This document shows positions 1 through 9,264 of a stretch of 64,000 bases of DNA, piece after piece. The DNA is taken from assembly GCF_020783315.1 (NCBI RefSeq), contig NZ_CP086063.1:2716501-2780500 (forward strand), read 5' to 3'. The notes under the pieces are model-generated. The model ran no database searches and was not told where the DNA came from. It was given only the letters and a program-made list of their open reading frames with translations. This DNA comes from Ferruginibacter lapsinanis. GTDB taxonomy: Bacteria; Bacteroidota; Bacteroidia; Chitinophagales; Chitinophagaceae. The translations under genes and the position numbers were made by a program. The first letter of the stretch is position 1, and each line of letters opens with the position of its first letter.

Positions 1-295
1 TATAGCCTGCATTAAAAATTAATGCAGCTTCAGCATGATGAAAGTCAGCAATAATTTTTTCTGTAGTTTCTGCTAATTCGGAATTGCCGGTAACCAGTCG
101 TGAGCCGGTTGCTCCCGTTGGCTGGGTCTTTACTTCTATTGCTTGTAAAGCAGGGAGTTTGGAAAATCCTAAATAGTCGTTGGAGCTAAAATCAATTCTA
201 TTACCTACAGTAACTAACTCACGTGATAAACCACTTGCTTCTCTGGCATCCAACTTTTGTTGTAAGGTTATATCAAAACGTTGATTAGCATTCAC
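1..295 (-). CDS. bioF: 8-amino-7-oxononanoate synthase, N-terminal part (cut by window edge)
   Basis: PLP-dependent condensation of pimeloyl-ACP or pimeloyl-CoA with alanine, the first committed step of biotin ring assembly. Only the first 98 codons are in the window; the rest lies beyond position 1. The translation shows IDFSSNDYLGFSKLP, then TGATGSRLVTGNSELAE and HHAEAALIFNAGY, which match the BioF amino end. No ATG is available; I chose GTG at 295-293 because the frame upstream has no other common start and an AAGGAG stretch lies upstream. It begins 34 bases after the bioB stop on the same strand, so bioB and bioF form one biotin operon. Family recognition is firm; the start codon is inferred. 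Confidence 0.88.
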   Translation of the reverse strand, partial: MNANQRFDITLQQKLDAREASGLSRELVTVGNRIDFSSNDYLGFSKLPALQAIEVKTQPTGATGSRLVTGNSELAETTEKIIADFHHAEAALIFNAGY

Positions 296-329
296 AATAA
301 GGTAGTTTGTTGATGAAGGAGGTTTCTCC

Positions 330-1307
330 TTAGTTGCTAACGGCTTCTTTAAAAGGTTTACGTGGTGTTAAACCAAGCATTTTAAACATCTGCATATCTA
401 CATCAAAATCAGGATTAGGTGTAGTTAATAATTTTTCTCCTGCAAAAATAGAATTAGCACCAGCCATAAAACAAAGTGCCTGTTCAGCTACACTCATCTC
501 ATTTCTGCCAGCCGATAAACGCACCACGCTTTTTGGCATGATGATCCTTGCAGTAGCAATCATTCTTAATACTTCATCAATAGGTACGATCTGATTGTCC
601 TGTAATGGGGTTCCTTCTACCGGTACCAACCGGTTGATCGGTACAGAATCGGGGTGAACTTCCATTGTAGATAAAGTATGTAACATTTTTACTCTGTCAT
701 CATCCGTTTCACCCAAACCAACAATACCTCCACAACATACACTTAGCTTGGCTTTCCGCACATTATTCAGTGTGTTGATGCGATCATCAAAAGTTCTGGT
801 GGTAATAATATCACCATATTTATCGCTACTGGTATCAATATTATGATTGTAGGCAAAACATCCTGCTTCTTTCAGTCTTTCGGCCTGTTCGTACGTCAGC
901 ATACCCAATGTACAGCATACTTCTAATCCCATGTCATTTACTTCAGTTACCATTTCCAACACACGGTCAAAATCTTTGTTATCTCTTACTTCTCTCCAGG
1001 CAGCTCCCATACAAAGTCTTGATGCTCCGTTTGCTTTCGCCACTTCAGCTCTTGCTTTTACTTTTTCTACCGTCATCAACGGTTCTACTTCTATATCAGT
1101 TTGGTAACGGGCAGCTTGCGGACAATACGCACAGTCTTCTTTACATCCTCCGGTTTTAATAGAGATCAGGCTACTGATCTGTACTTCGCTGTAGGCCTTA
1201 TTTTGGCGGTGAACCGAGGCTGCTTCAAAGATCAGATCCAGCAGTGGACGGTAATAGATATCTTTTATTTCTTCTAAAGTCCAGTCGTTTCTAAGCGTAA
1301 TTCCCAT
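330..1307 (-). CDS. bioB: Biotin synthase
   Basis: Radical-SAM enzyme that inserts sulfur into dethiobiotin, the last step of biotin synthesis. The 325-residue protein has normal family length. The radical-SAM cluster motif is [10 protein letters not shown], with Cys55, Cys59 and Cys62. Further family hallmarks are the YNHNIDTS segment and the GGIVGLGET segment. Residues for the second, [2Fe-2S], cluster are expected among the remaining conserved cysteines (the CCTLGML and [10 protein letters not shown] regions) and Arg in the RLSAGRNEM segment. It is followed on the same strand by bioF. A candidate -7 box lies 23 bases upstream of the ATG. Confidence 0.97.
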   Translation of the reverse strand: MGITLRNDWTLEEIKDIYYRPLLDLIFEAASVHRQNKAYSEVQISSLISIKTGGCKEDCAYCPQAARYQTDIEVEPLMTVEKVKARAEVAKANGASRLCMGAAWREVRDNKDFDRVLEMVTEVNDMGLEVCCTLGMLTYEQAERLKEAGCFAYNHNIDTSSDKYGDIITTRTFDDRINTLNNVRKAKLSVCCGGIVGLGETDDDRVKMLHTLSTMEVHPDSVPINRLVPVEGTPLQDNQIVPIDEVLRMIATARIIMPKSVVRLSAGRNEMSVAEQALCFMAGANSIFAGEKLLTTPNPDFDVDMQMFKMLGLTPRKPFKEAVSN

Positions 1308-1330
1308 GGTATGAAATTAATATTTTTTTG

Positions 1331-1338
1331 CAAATATA
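1331..1338 (-). promoter_or_regulatory. Candidate -7 element for bioB
   Basis: The minus strand reads TATATTTG, matching the Bacteroidota TAnnTTTG element, 23 bases upstream of the bioB start. I do not see a well-spaced -33 TTTG, so this is a half-site prediction. Confidence 0.5.
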
Positions 1339-1426
1339 AAAGTTTACAATGATTCAATAGATATATAGAATCGTTTAGTGCGTTGAGTCATTTAACTTCA
1401 GATGACTTAAACCATTAAACAATAAT

Positions 1427-2245
1427 TTAATATTGTTCATTCTCGTTGGGGAAATCTCTGCTTTTAACATCCGAAACATATTGCTGTACAGCTCGCTTTA
1501 TTTGTTCATCCAGGTTAAGATATCTGCGTAAAAAACGAGGTTTAAAATCTGTGTTGATACCCAGCATATCGTGCATTACCAATACTTGTCCATCACAATC
1601 CCCTCCGGCACCAATACCAATAGTAGGAATAGAAAGACTTTCACTTACCTGCTTAGCCAATGCAGCTGGAATTTTTTCCAAAACTATTGCAAAGCATCCA
1701 GCCTGTTGTAATAACAAAGCGTCTTTTCTCAATTTATCAGCTTCCTCTTCTCCGGTAGCTCTTACAACATAGGTTCCGAATTTATTGATGGATTGCGGTG
1801 TTAATCCTAAATGTCCCATTACCGGGATACCTGCACTTACGATCTTTTTTACAGAATCGATGATCTCTTCGCCACCTTCCAGTTTTACGGTATGGCCACC
1901 ACTTTCTTTCATTATTTTGATGGCAGATGCCAGGGCTATTTCAGAATTAGATTGATAATATCCAAATGGGATATCAACAACGATCAAGCATCTTTCTCTT
2001 GCTCTCACTACGCTTTGAGCATGATAGATCATTTGGTCTAAAGTAATAGGAAGGGTAGTGTGATGCCCTGCCATTACATTACTGGCACTATCACCCACCA
2101 AAATGATATCAATACCCGCTTCATCAAACAATTTTGCAAACGAATAATCATAAGCAGTGATCATGGAGATCTTCTCTCCATTCTGTTTCATTTTTTGGAT
2201 AGTGTTGGTAGTAACTTTCTTAATTTCTTTGTGCTCCGGACCCAT
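1427..2245 (-). CDS. panB: 3-methyl-2-oxobutanoate hydroxymethyltransferase
   Basis: Transfers a hydroxymethyl group from methylene-tetrahydrofolate to 2-oxoisovalerate, giving ketopantoate for pantothenate and coenzyme A. The 272-residue protein shows the PanB landmarks in order: [20 protein letters not shown] near residue 23, the metal-binding [38 protein letters not shown] and [24 protein letters not shown]. It stands alone here; panC is 7 kb away on the same strand and panD is not in the window. The annotated ATG gives a short extension ([10 protein letters not shown]) before the conserved part, which is usual in this phylum. Confidence 0.97.
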   Translation of the reverse strand: MGPEHKEIKKVTTNTIQKMKQNGEKISMITAYDYSFAKLFDEAGIDIILVGDSASNVMAGHHTTLPITLDQMIYHAQSVVRARERCLIVVDIPFGYYQSNSEIALASAIKIMKESGGHTVKLEGGEEIIDSVKKIVSAGIPVMGHLGLTPQSINKFGTYVVRATGEEEADKLRKDALLLQQAGCFAIVLEKIPAALAKQVSESLSIPTIGIGAGGDCDGQVLVMHDMLGINTDFKPRFLRRYLNLDEQIKRAVQQYVSDVKSRDFPNENEQY

Positions 2246-2387
2246 TGTTTACTGATCTGTTTTGAGTGATTAGATATTTTTATAAAAGAAAAAGGAATTG
2301 ACTCTGCATTAGAATAAAACAAATCCGGTGATTACACTGTAAATGTAAAGATTAAATAGAATTAGTGAAAGTTTTTTCTTTTAAAGA

Positions 2388-3479
2388 TCATTTCTTCTTA
2401 CTTACTATTTTTCTGGTATTTTCATCAAATATTACACCCCAATAATCGGTTAAGCCTAAGGATATTCCTGAAGATGTTATTACATTGATCTGAGGGACGA
2501 AAGCGATCAGTTTGCTGTACATTTTTTCTGTGGCAAAATCAAAATAAAAATCCTGGATCAATTTGTAAGTGTAGAGACTATCATAATTAATTTCCGATAA
2601 TACCTTTTTTGTCCCTGTCACGTTACCCTCAACGTCATATACCATAACCTCTATGGGAGGATTGTGATATGCTTCTATTTGTTTAGATTGAATGACTGAT
2701 GCCGAGGTTGGATAGATACTCATTTCTGTATCGTATGCTTTGATCTTTTTTGCTTTAATGTCTTTAAATAATTGGTTTCCCAAACTCCAGTTATTGATCG
2801 TTAGTACGCCGGTTTCTGTAAAATTACCTGAGGGGGTAGCTGATAATGTTATCTTATTACAGGTTCTGTTAATAAATACAGCAGATGAAGGGATTGTTCT
2901 ATTATCGCTCTCCCCGGGATTAAAACAAACATTAAAGGTTTCTGCAAAAAGTGTTTCTTCTTTTCTTTGCTCTTGTTTTTTCTTATAAACAATAGGATTG
3001 ATGAAGATATTTTTAATTTTTAATTGATGATTTTTATAGTAAAGTAATTGTTTTACTTTAAAGAAGCTGAGCTTGTTTAACAAGCAGGTATCACAATCAT
3101 TTGAATCTTTATAGAAAATTTCTTCTGTAGCATCATGCTTATCATCATAATTGAATATCCAATTAGTTTTTTCAGGATCATTTTTTTCAAATACTCTACC
3201 GGATATAATGTCATTATAATTTACGTTATACCGGGTTACAGAAAGATCTTTGTCTGAATCTCTATACGCAATAAGCGAAGCTTTTTTCAGTTTATTAAAA
3301 AAATAATTACTCAGATTAAAATTGGGATTTACTGGAGTAAGATTGATGTAATAATTGCCGATTGCAGCCCATTTAACGCCTGTATCAGTTTGTATGAAAT
3401 CAGCGTAGTCAATTTTCTCTTGAGAAATAGAGATTTTTGTGAGAAAAAGCAAGGCTATAATTGAAAATAACTTTTTCAT
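2388..3479 (-). CDS. Secreted protein of unknown function, possible GldN-like tandem
   Basis: Exported protein of 363 residues when started at the ATG that gives MKKLFSIIALLFLTKISIS, a clear signal peptide. An ATG seven codons upstream (3500) is less likely. I do not recognise the family with confidence. Two stretches look related to each other: KLSFFKVKQLLYYKNHQLKI followed by NIFINPIVYKK, and YTYKLIQDFYFDFATEKMYS followed by LIAFVPQI. Each has an aromatic beta-rich pair ending in a hydrophobic-Pro step, which recalls the motif around the repeated half of GldN/PorN gliding proteins. That similarity is weak and by eye only. No operon partner is apparent; it lies between panB and ppx. Confidence 0.6.
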   Translation of the reverse strand: MKKLFSIIALLFLTKISISQEKIDYADFIQTDTGVKWAAIGNYYINLTPVNPNFNLSNYFFNKLKKASLIAYRDSDKDLSVTRYNVNYNDIISGRVFEKNDPEKTNWIFNYDDKHDATEEIFYKDSNDCDTCLLNKLSFFKVKQLLYYKNHQLKIKNIFINPIVYKKKQEQRKEETLFAETFNVCFNPGESDNRTIPSSAVFINRTCNKITLSATPSGNFTETGVLTINNWSLGNQLFKDIKAKKIKAYDTEMSIYPTSASVIQSKQIEAYHNPPIEVMVYDVEGNVTGTKKVLSEINYDSLYTYKLIQDFYFDFATEKMYSKLIAFVPQINVITSSGISLGLTDYWGVIFDENTRKIVSKKK

Positions 3480-3539
3480 TTTGTGGAGATTTGTAGCCAA
3501 ACTACATAATCAAAATAAAAGATAACGTTAAAAGGAGGA

Positions 3540-4418
3540 CTATTTTACTTCTGCGTATAAGTGTTGTATCAATCCGTCTGCCAGGCCAATTTTTGGTACA
3601 TAAATATTCTCGGCACCGGCCCAACGCATAACATTGATATATATTTGAAGTGCCGGTACGATCACATCAGCTCTGTCTTCCCGTAAATTATATTTACTGA
3701 TCCTGTCGGCTAAAGAAACATTGCCTAATTCTTTGTAATACTCTCTCAATAATTCAAAGGGGAGGGGCTTGCCGTCCTTGCGTTTACTCATGCTGAACAC
3801 TTTGTTGATGTTTCCTCCACTACCAATTGCCACTACTTCCTTATGTCCTTTGGTAACAGCTCTGAGAGTGTTTTTCATTTCATCCCAATCTGACTCTCTT
3901 ACCATATTCTTTAACAATCGTATTGTTCCAATATTGAAAGACTTTTTAAATATAAGAATGCCATTACTAAAAAAACTAAGTTCTGTACTGCCACCGCCAA
4001 CATCAATGTATAAATAACTGTGATCTTTATCCATGTTTTCGGCCACATGGTTTTCGTATATAAGTCCTGCTTCGTAATCACCGCTGATAACTTCAATTTC
4101 AATATCAGTTTCCAATTTTACTTTTCTTATAATATCTCCGGAATTTTTAGCATCTCTCATTGCACTGGTGGCACATGCTTTTATATACTCTACCTCATAA
4201 GCATTACATAAATGTTTAAATGCTTTCATTGTTTGAAAAAGCATTGCCATCCTGGCTTTGGAAATAGCGGCATTTTCAAATACATCAAACCCCAAACGCA
4301 GCGGCACCCTAAATAAATTCAACTTATTAAAAGTTGCAACGCCTTTATCGTTTTCTACTACTTGTGTGATCAAGAGTCTCGCTGCATTACTTCCTATGTC
4401 TATCGCTGCTAATTTCAA
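3540..4418 (-). CDS. ppx: Exopolyphosphatase / pppGpp phosphatase family protein
   Basis: Ppx/GppA phosphatase of the actin/HSP70 fold, expected to release phosphate from polyphosphate or pppGpp. After the start, LKLAAIDIGSNAARLLI is the first phosphate-binding loop, ATSAMRDAKNSGDII follows, and YLYIDVGGGSTELSFF is the second loop. VVAIGSGGNINKVFS comes later. At 292 residues it is the short form without the C-terminal HD domain. I place the start at TTG 4418. An in-frame ATG at 4490 exists, but the best promoter (-7 box at 4453-4460) lies downstream of it, so the longer form would not be transcribed from there. ppk1 is about 1.2 kb away, across the serine hydrolase gene. Confidence 0.9.
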   Translation of the reverse strand: MKLAAIDIGSNAARLLITQVVENDKGVATFNKLNLFRVPLRLGFDVFENAAISKARMAMLFQTMKAFKHLCNAYEVEYIKACATSAMRDAKNSGDIIRKVKLETDIEIEVISGDYEAGLIYENHVAENMDKDHSYLYIDVGGGSTELSFFSNGILIFKKSFNIGTIRLLKNMVRESDWDEMKNTLRAVTKGHKEVVAIGSGGNINKVFSMSKRKDGKPLPFELLREYYKELGNVSLADRISKYNLREDRADVIVPALQIYINVMRWAGAENIYVPKIGLADGLIQHLYAEVK

Positions 4419-4452
4419 GGTTATTAAGCTATTATGATTTGATCTAATACTA

Positions 4453-4483
4453 CAAAGATAGTGGTGTAACCGAGGAAGTGCAA
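4453..4483 (-). promoter_or_regulatory. Promoter for ppx
   Basis: On the minus strand TTG (4483-4481) is followed after 20 bases by TATCTTTG (4460-4453), matching the Bacteroidota TTTG-N19-20-TAnnTTTG promoter. It decides the ppx start: the upstream in-frame ATG at 4490 lies before the promoter, while TTG 4418 lies after it. Confidence 0.7.
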
Positions 4484-4578
4484 TCAACATCGTGCAATAT
4501 GATAATTATGTGGATAATTACCAACCCAAACAGAATTTATTGTAACTTTGCGCCGTTGAATCCAATAATATTCTTGCC

Positions 4579-5598
4579 ATGTTAAAAAAAACGGTTCCGC
4601 TTTACGTAGTTATTCTATTGCTTTTTACAACTATTGCTTTGACTTATTTTGCAGTTCCCTTTATTAATTCTCAAACTGACGAAACCGGTTCTGCTAGTGT
4701 AAATGTCAGTCAAAATTCCTGTAGTTATAATATATCAAGACTAGATGGATATAAATTCATTCATCCCTTGATGTTTGCAGAACCTGCCTGCGAATCCAAT
4801 ACATTAAGCAATATAAAAAGTGAGGTAGAAAGTTTGATCAGCTCGTATAAAACAAAAGGCGACATTACTTCTGCTTCAGTCTATTTAAGAGAGTTTCATC
4901 ATGGAGAATGGATGTCAATTGCCGAGGCAGAAAAATATAGTCCCGGATCATTGTTAAAAGTTCCTGAACTTATTACTTTTTTTAAGATGAATGAAACTAA
5001 TCCTGGTTTATTGGAAAGGAAAGTGGTTTTTGATAAGCCATTAAGCTCGACAAAAACGGCTACCTATCTGTCTAAAAGTATCCAATTAGGCAATACTTAT
5101 ACAATCAGGCAATTACTATTTTACATGGTTGCGTATTCAGATAATAATGCTACACTTTTACTGAATAAATTGATTGATGTAGCAACTTTTAAAAAGGTAT
5201 TTACAGATGTAGGCTTACCAGCTCCGGATTGGAGTGCAAACGATTATCCGATCTCTGCAAAGGATTATTCATTATTCATGAAATTGTTATATAATGCCTC
5301 ATACCTTTCTATAAAGGACTCTGAATTTTGTACCGAATTGCTAAGCGATAGTGATTTTAAGAACGGGTTAGTTGCCGGCATTCCGTCTGATTGTAAGATT
5401 GCACACAAATTTGGAGAAGGAGGATATACAACTGCCCCGCAACTAAGTGAATCAGGTATAATATATTCCAATTCTGCTCCTTATATTTTAACAGTGATGA
5501 CAAAAGGAACTGACGTAAAGAAATTACCGGAGGTCATCAGTAGTATTTCAAAAATGGTTTACAAAAAAATGCAGGACCCTTCCACAGTGAAATTGTAA
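4579..5598 (+). CDS. Class A beta-lactamase-like serine hydrolase, membrane anchored
   Basis: Serine hydrolase of 339 residues with an N-terminal hydrophobic anchor or signal at residues 7-28. The catalytic motifs of the class A beta-lactamase fold are present: SLLK at Ser124-Lys127 (SxxK), SDN at 187-189, and KFG at 277-279 in place of KTG. The spacing fits this family. The usual class A Glu166 loop is not obvious, so it may act on peptidoglycan or another ester or amide rather than confer drug resistance. A TAACTTTG box at 4543-4550 is a candidate promoter. It is divergent from ppx and convergent with ppk1. The function cannot be narrowed from sequence alone. Confidence 0.8.
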   Translation: MLKKTVPLYVVILLLFTTIALTYFAVPFINSQTDETGSASVNVSQNSCSYNISRLDGYKFIHPLMFAEPACESNTLSNIKSEVESLISSYKTKGDITSASVYLREFHHGEWMSIAEAEKYSPGSLLKVPELITFFKMNETNPGLLERKVVFDKPLSSTKTATYLSKSIQLGNTYTIRQLLFYMVAYSDNNATLLLNKLIDVATFKKVFTDVGLPAPDWSANDYPISAKDYSLFMKLLYNASYLSIKDSEFCTELLSDSDFKNGLVAGIPSDCKIAHKFGEGGYTTAPQLSESGIIYSNSAPYILTVMTKGTDVKKLPEVISSISKMVYKKMQDPSTVKL

Positions 5599-5612
5599 TA
5601 TCTCTGGTCGAA

Positions 5613-7676
5613 TTATTTACTTTGTTTACGAAACAAATAATTGTAAGTTTCTACCTGACTTCGAATCTTTTTGGTATTTCGTGGATTGATGTATTGATTG
5701 CTTAACTCATTGTCGAGCTTTCTGGCTTTGATATTGTCAGATAATTGTATCTGGAGTATATCTTTTATTTCCTTCTGAATTTCGTGATCATACACAGGAC
5801 AGGCCGCCTCAATGCGATGGTCAATATTACGCACCATCCAGTCTGCAGATAATAAATATACTTTCTCTTTACCGCCATTATGAAAAATCATTATTCTGGC
5901 ATGTTCTAAATACTCATCCACAATACTGATTGCCTGAATATGAGTTTTGAATTTTTTATTTTCTGTAAGCATACAGCAAATACCTCTTATGATCATTTTT
6001 ATCTCTACACCGGCTTTCGCTGCATCATATAATTTGTTTATCAATAGCTCATCGCTAAGTGCATTTACCTTCAGGATGATAGATGCAGGTTGTTTTGCCC
6101 GGGCATTTTTAATTTCTTTATTGATCAATGAAATTATTTGCGAACGCATGTTCACCGGACTCGTCATCAACGTTTTACAAGCTTTTAGAAAAGCACCTCT
6201 GCTTTTTGGATGTTCTAAATAATGAAATATCCTGTTTACATCTGCCATGATATTTCTGTCAGAAGTAAATAAACAATGATCACCATATATTTTAGCCGTG
6301 CTCTCATTCAAATTACCGGTACTTACAAATCCATAATGGGTAGTATGTTTGTTGTGTACTTTTTTTATCAGGCATAATTTGGCATGTACCTTAACATTAG
6401 GCACACCTATCAAAACCTTTACTCCGGCTTCTTCCAGCTCTTTTTTCCAAACCAGGTTAGCTTCTTCATCAAACCTAGCTCTTAATTCAATCACAGCTGT
6501 TACTTCTTTACCATTACGAACAGCATTTGTTAATGTGTTAATGACTTTTGATCTTTCTGCTAATCTATATGCCGTGATCTTGATACTTTTAACTTCGGGG
6601 TCTATGGCAGCTTCTCTCAACAGGTCTATTACGCTGTCAAAAGAATGATAAGGAAAACTAAGCAACACATCTTTTTGCAAAACAACCTTAGTAACTTGAG
6701 AAGCGTTTCGAAATGCCGGATGTATAAATGGTTTCTTCCTGGTACTTTTTTGTGTAAAAACAGAATCGGGGAAATTAATAAAGTCTTTGAAATTATGGAT
6801 CCTGCCTCCTGGGATAATGTTGTCTTTTTCTGTAAGCCCCAATCTTTTTATTAAATAAGTTAATAAAGAGGAGTCGATTTCTTTGTCAAACACAAATCGA
6901 ACAGGCTTGCCCTTTTTTCTGTTTTTTAATCCCTTTTCAATTTTCTGTATCAATGATGTAGATATATCATTATCAATATCGATCTCTGCATCCCTGGTTA
7001 CTTTAATAATATGAGAGGAAAAAACATCATACCCGAAAAATGAAAATATTTGCGGTAAACAAAACCGTATGATATCTTCTAATAAAATGATATTTTTTTC
7101 ATTTGCCTTTGAAGGAAGAATGATGAATCTGGGTAAACGCCTTGCAGGCACAGCAACCAGCGCAAAACGCTGTGAGATACTTTTATCTTTTTTAGAAAGT
7201 TTGCAAGCAAGGTAGATGGATTTATCATTCAGGGTTGGAAATGCTTGTAAACTTTCGATCATTAAAGGAACAATATTGCTCTTGATCTCGTCATTAAAAT
7301 AATTGACGATAAATTTTTGCTGTTCCCTGTTTAATTTACTTTCATTCAACAGAAATATCTTTTGCTTTTTCAATTCACGCAAAATTTCATTCCAGATACG
7401 GTCAAATTCCTTTTGCTGTTCAACAACTTTTTCCTGTATTTCTTCTAAGATCAGTTCAGGAGCAGTTTCCAGGTGCATATTCCCTTTTTTGCCTACTTCG
7501 ATCATACGTTTTAATGTAGCCACACGTACCCTGAAAAACTCATCTAAATTGTTGGAAAAGATCGCCAGAAAACGAATGCGTTCTCTTAATGGAACAGTTT
7601 CATCTGCCGCTTCCTGAAGCACACGTCCGTTAAAAGAAAGCCAACTGATATCCCGGGGAATTATATTTCGGTGCAT
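5613..7676 (-). CDS. ppk1: Polyphosphate kinase 1
   Basis: Makes polyphosphate from ATP through a phosphohistidine. The 687 residues cover the full four-domain protein. The N-terminal domain begins RDISWLSFNGRVLQEAAD and runs through FLAIFSNNLDEFFRVRVATL. The catalytic domains show PYHSFDSVIDLLREAA, TAYRLAERSKVINTL, ELRARFDEEANLVW and the phospho-accepting His in VKVHAKLCLI. A second conserved His lies in LEHARIMIFHNGG, and the end has VYLLSADWMVRNIDHRIEAACPV. It lies close to ppx, so the two halves of polyphosphate turnover are near neighbours, although they are not in one operon. Confidence 0.97.
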   Translation of the reverse strand: MHRNIIPRDISWLSFNGRVLQEAADETVPLRERIRFLAIFSNNLDEFFRVRVATLKRMIEVGKKGNMHLETAPELILEEIQEKVVEQQKEFDRIWNEILRELKKQKIFLLNESKLNREQQKFIVNYFNDEIKSNIVPLMIESLQAFPTLNDKSIYLACKLSKKDKSISQRFALVAVPARRLPRFIILPSKANEKNIILLEDIIRFCLPQIFSFFGYDVFSSHIIKVTRDAEIDIDNDISTSLIQKIEKGLKNRKKGKPVRFVFDKEIDSSLLTYLIKRLGLTEKDNIIPGGRIHNFKDFINFPDSVFTQKSTRKKPFIHPAFRNASQVTKVVLQKDVLLSFPYHSFDSVIDLLREAAIDPEVKSIKITAYRLAERSKVINTLTNAVRNGKEVTAVIELRARFDEEANLVWKKELEEAGVKVLIGVPNVKVHAKLCLIKKVHNKHTTHYGFVSTGNLNESTAKIYGDHCLFTSDRNIMADVNRIFHYLEHPKSRGAFLKACKTLMTSPVNMRSQIISLINKEIKNARAKQPASIILKVNALSDELLINKLYDAAKAGVEIKMIIRGICCMLTENKKFKTHIQAISIVDEYLEHARIMIFHNGGKEKVYLLSADWMVRNIDHRIEAACPVYDHEIQKEIKDILQIQLSDNIKARKLDNELSNQYINPRNTKKIRSQVETYNYLFRKQSK

Positions 7677-7755
7677 AAACCTAACAAACTAACGCTTTGA
7701 ATAAAAGTATTATACTCAAAGATGTGATAAAAATATTTTCTGCAATGTTAAGTTT

Positions 7756-8247
7756 TTATGAAGAAGCCATTTTTTTTATAATAGCTGTTGTTGAAATACC
7801 CGGAACGAGTTCTACAATTTTTACTTCTCCACCATTGGCAATTACTTCTTTGGCTCCCACTATCTGGTCAATGGAATAATCTCCTCCTTTTACCAATACA
7901 TCAGGCAGTATCGTTTTGATAAGATTCAAAGGTGTATCCTCATCAAATAAAATAATTGTATCAGTTAATACAATAGATGCCAGCAAAAGGCTTCTGGCGC
8001 TTTCGTTATTAATGGGTCTGCTTTCTCCCTTTAATCTTTTTACGGATGCATCTGTGTTTACTCCAACGACAAGAATATCTCCAAAAGAAGCAGCTTCACT
8101 TAAGGAAGCAATGTGTCCTTCATGCAGGATGTCGAAAACACCGTTGGTAAAAACAATTTTTTTACCTAGTAATCGCCAGCGATTTACCAGATGTGGTAAT
8201 TCAGCAGTCGTTATAATTTTATCTGTGATTGATTTAGAATTACGCAT
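7756..8247 (-). CDS. rfaE2: Nucleotidyltransferase of the RfaE2 / HldE C-domain type
   Basis: Predicted D-glycero-beta-D-manno-heptose 1-phosphate adenylyltransferase, an ADP-heptose step in lipopolysaccharide core synthesis. The 163-residue protein is the free-standing adenylyltransferase domain, without the kinase half of HldE. It shows IVFTNGVFDILHEGH, with the nucleotide-binding HxGH at 42-45, then VGVNTDASVKRLKG, RPIN and the C-terminal LVPGISTTAIIKK. The ATG at 8247 overlaps the end of the upstream flippase-like gene by 8 bases (ATGCGTAA), so translation is probably coupled; a longer ATG at 8298 is less likely. A glycerol-3-phosphate cytidylyltransferase-type activity is the main alternative. 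Confidence 0.9.
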   Translation of the reverse strand: MRNSKSITDKIITTAELPHLVNRWRLLGKKIVFTNGVFDILHEGHIASLSEAASFGDILVVGVNTDASVKRLKGESRPINNESARSLLLASIVLTDTIILFDEDTPLNLIKTILPDVLVKGGDYSIDQIVGAKEVIANGGEVKIVELVPGISTTAIIKKMASS

Positions 8248-9247
8248 GATTTGATTTTTTATTATAATATGGTAAGAGGAGAAGAGACAAAAATCCAACG
8301 ATCAAAACAATTAGGAATTGAGCAACCCATTGTAGATTCCCATTAGCAAAGCCAATACCTTCTTCTATATTATACAAGAGCATTACTTCCATGATAAAAA
8401 CAGGGTAGGAGCCAATACCGCCGGGTGTTATGATCATGCCTATACTGGCAAAAGCCAACACCGGGAAAGCAGCTGCAAATGATAAATGAGCGGTGCCTGA
8501 TGTTGCAAAAAAACCTAAATAAGTGCCTCCTACATAACAGCACCAGATAAATACACTATGGAAAATAAATGCTTTTTTATTCTCTAAATTTTTTATAGAT
8601 GCCAAACCTGTTGCAATGCCTGTAGCTATATTTTTCATTCGATGAATGAATTTATTTTCTCCGTATTTTTTAAAAATATATTTAAGTACATAGTAAATAA
8701 CAACAATAGAAATCACCAAAATTAAAAACTTCGTAAGCATAGCCTGCTTGCTGCCAGATAAAAAATTCTCTTTGATCGTTTCTTTAGCATAACTGCCGAT
8801 AATACTGGCTTGCGTTATGATCGCAATAAAAAATACAATGATCAATGAAAGCAGGTCTACAGCCCGTTCTACAACGATCGTTCCTACTAATTTATCGGGG
8901 GGGACTTTCTCATATTTTCCAAGGATCGTACATTTCAATACTTCACCTAATCTTGGAATTGCTAAATTGGCAAGGTATCCGATCATTACGGCAAAAAAAG
9001 TATTTAAAAACCGGGGATTATATCCCAGGGGTTTCATTAAAATTTTCCAACGGATTGCCCTGCTGATATGACTAAGTGAAAGGATAAAAAAAACAGGAAC
9101 AAATAATCCGTATCTGGCAGATTGTAATGCATTCTTACAATTCTCCCAGTTCTTATCACTCATTTTATGAATACTCCACCAAACCAAAAAAATTCCTACA
9201 GAAAAAAAAGCGGCATATTGCAATATAGACAGAAAACGTTTTTTCAT
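8240..9247 (-). CDS. Lysylphosphatidylglycerol synthase TM-region / flippase-like membrane protein
   Basis: Integral membrane protein of 335 residues with about eight hydrophobic segments. It belongs to the family covering the membrane half of MprF and AglD-type proteins. Recognisable parts are LSLSHISRAIRWKILMKPLG, then FFAVMIGYLANLAIPRLGEV followed by KCTILGKYE, the segment GTIVVERAVDLLSLI, and GMIITPGGIGSYPVF near the end. It has no soluble aminoacyl-transferase domain, so a lipid or glycolipid translocation role is more plausible than lysinylation. It lies between panC and the RfaE2 gene with 17-base and overlapping junctions, forming a three-gene operon; the link with ADP-heptose synthesis hints at an envelope-glycan role. 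Confidence 0.85.
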   Translation of the reverse strand: MKKRFLSILQYAAFFSVGIFLVWWSIHKMSDKNWENCKNALQSARYGLFVPVFFILSLSHISRAIRWKILMKPLGYNPRFLNTFFAVMIGYLANLAIPRLGEVLKCTILGKYEKVPPDKLVGTIVVERAVDLLSLIIVFFIAIITQASIIGSYAKETIKENFLSGSKQAMLTKFLILVISIVVIYYVLKYIFKKYGENKFIHRMKNIATGIATGLASIKNLENKKAFIFHSVFIWCCYVGGTYLGFFATSGTAHLSFAAAFPVLAFASIGMIITPGGIGSYPVFIMEVMLLYNIEEGIGFANGNLQWVAQFLIVLIVGFLSLLLLPYYNKKSNHA

Positions 9248-9264
9248 AAAGAGCTACAAATTAA

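Noticed and set aside
4419..4490. Longer ppx start at 4490
   Set aside because: The promoter lies downstream of it.
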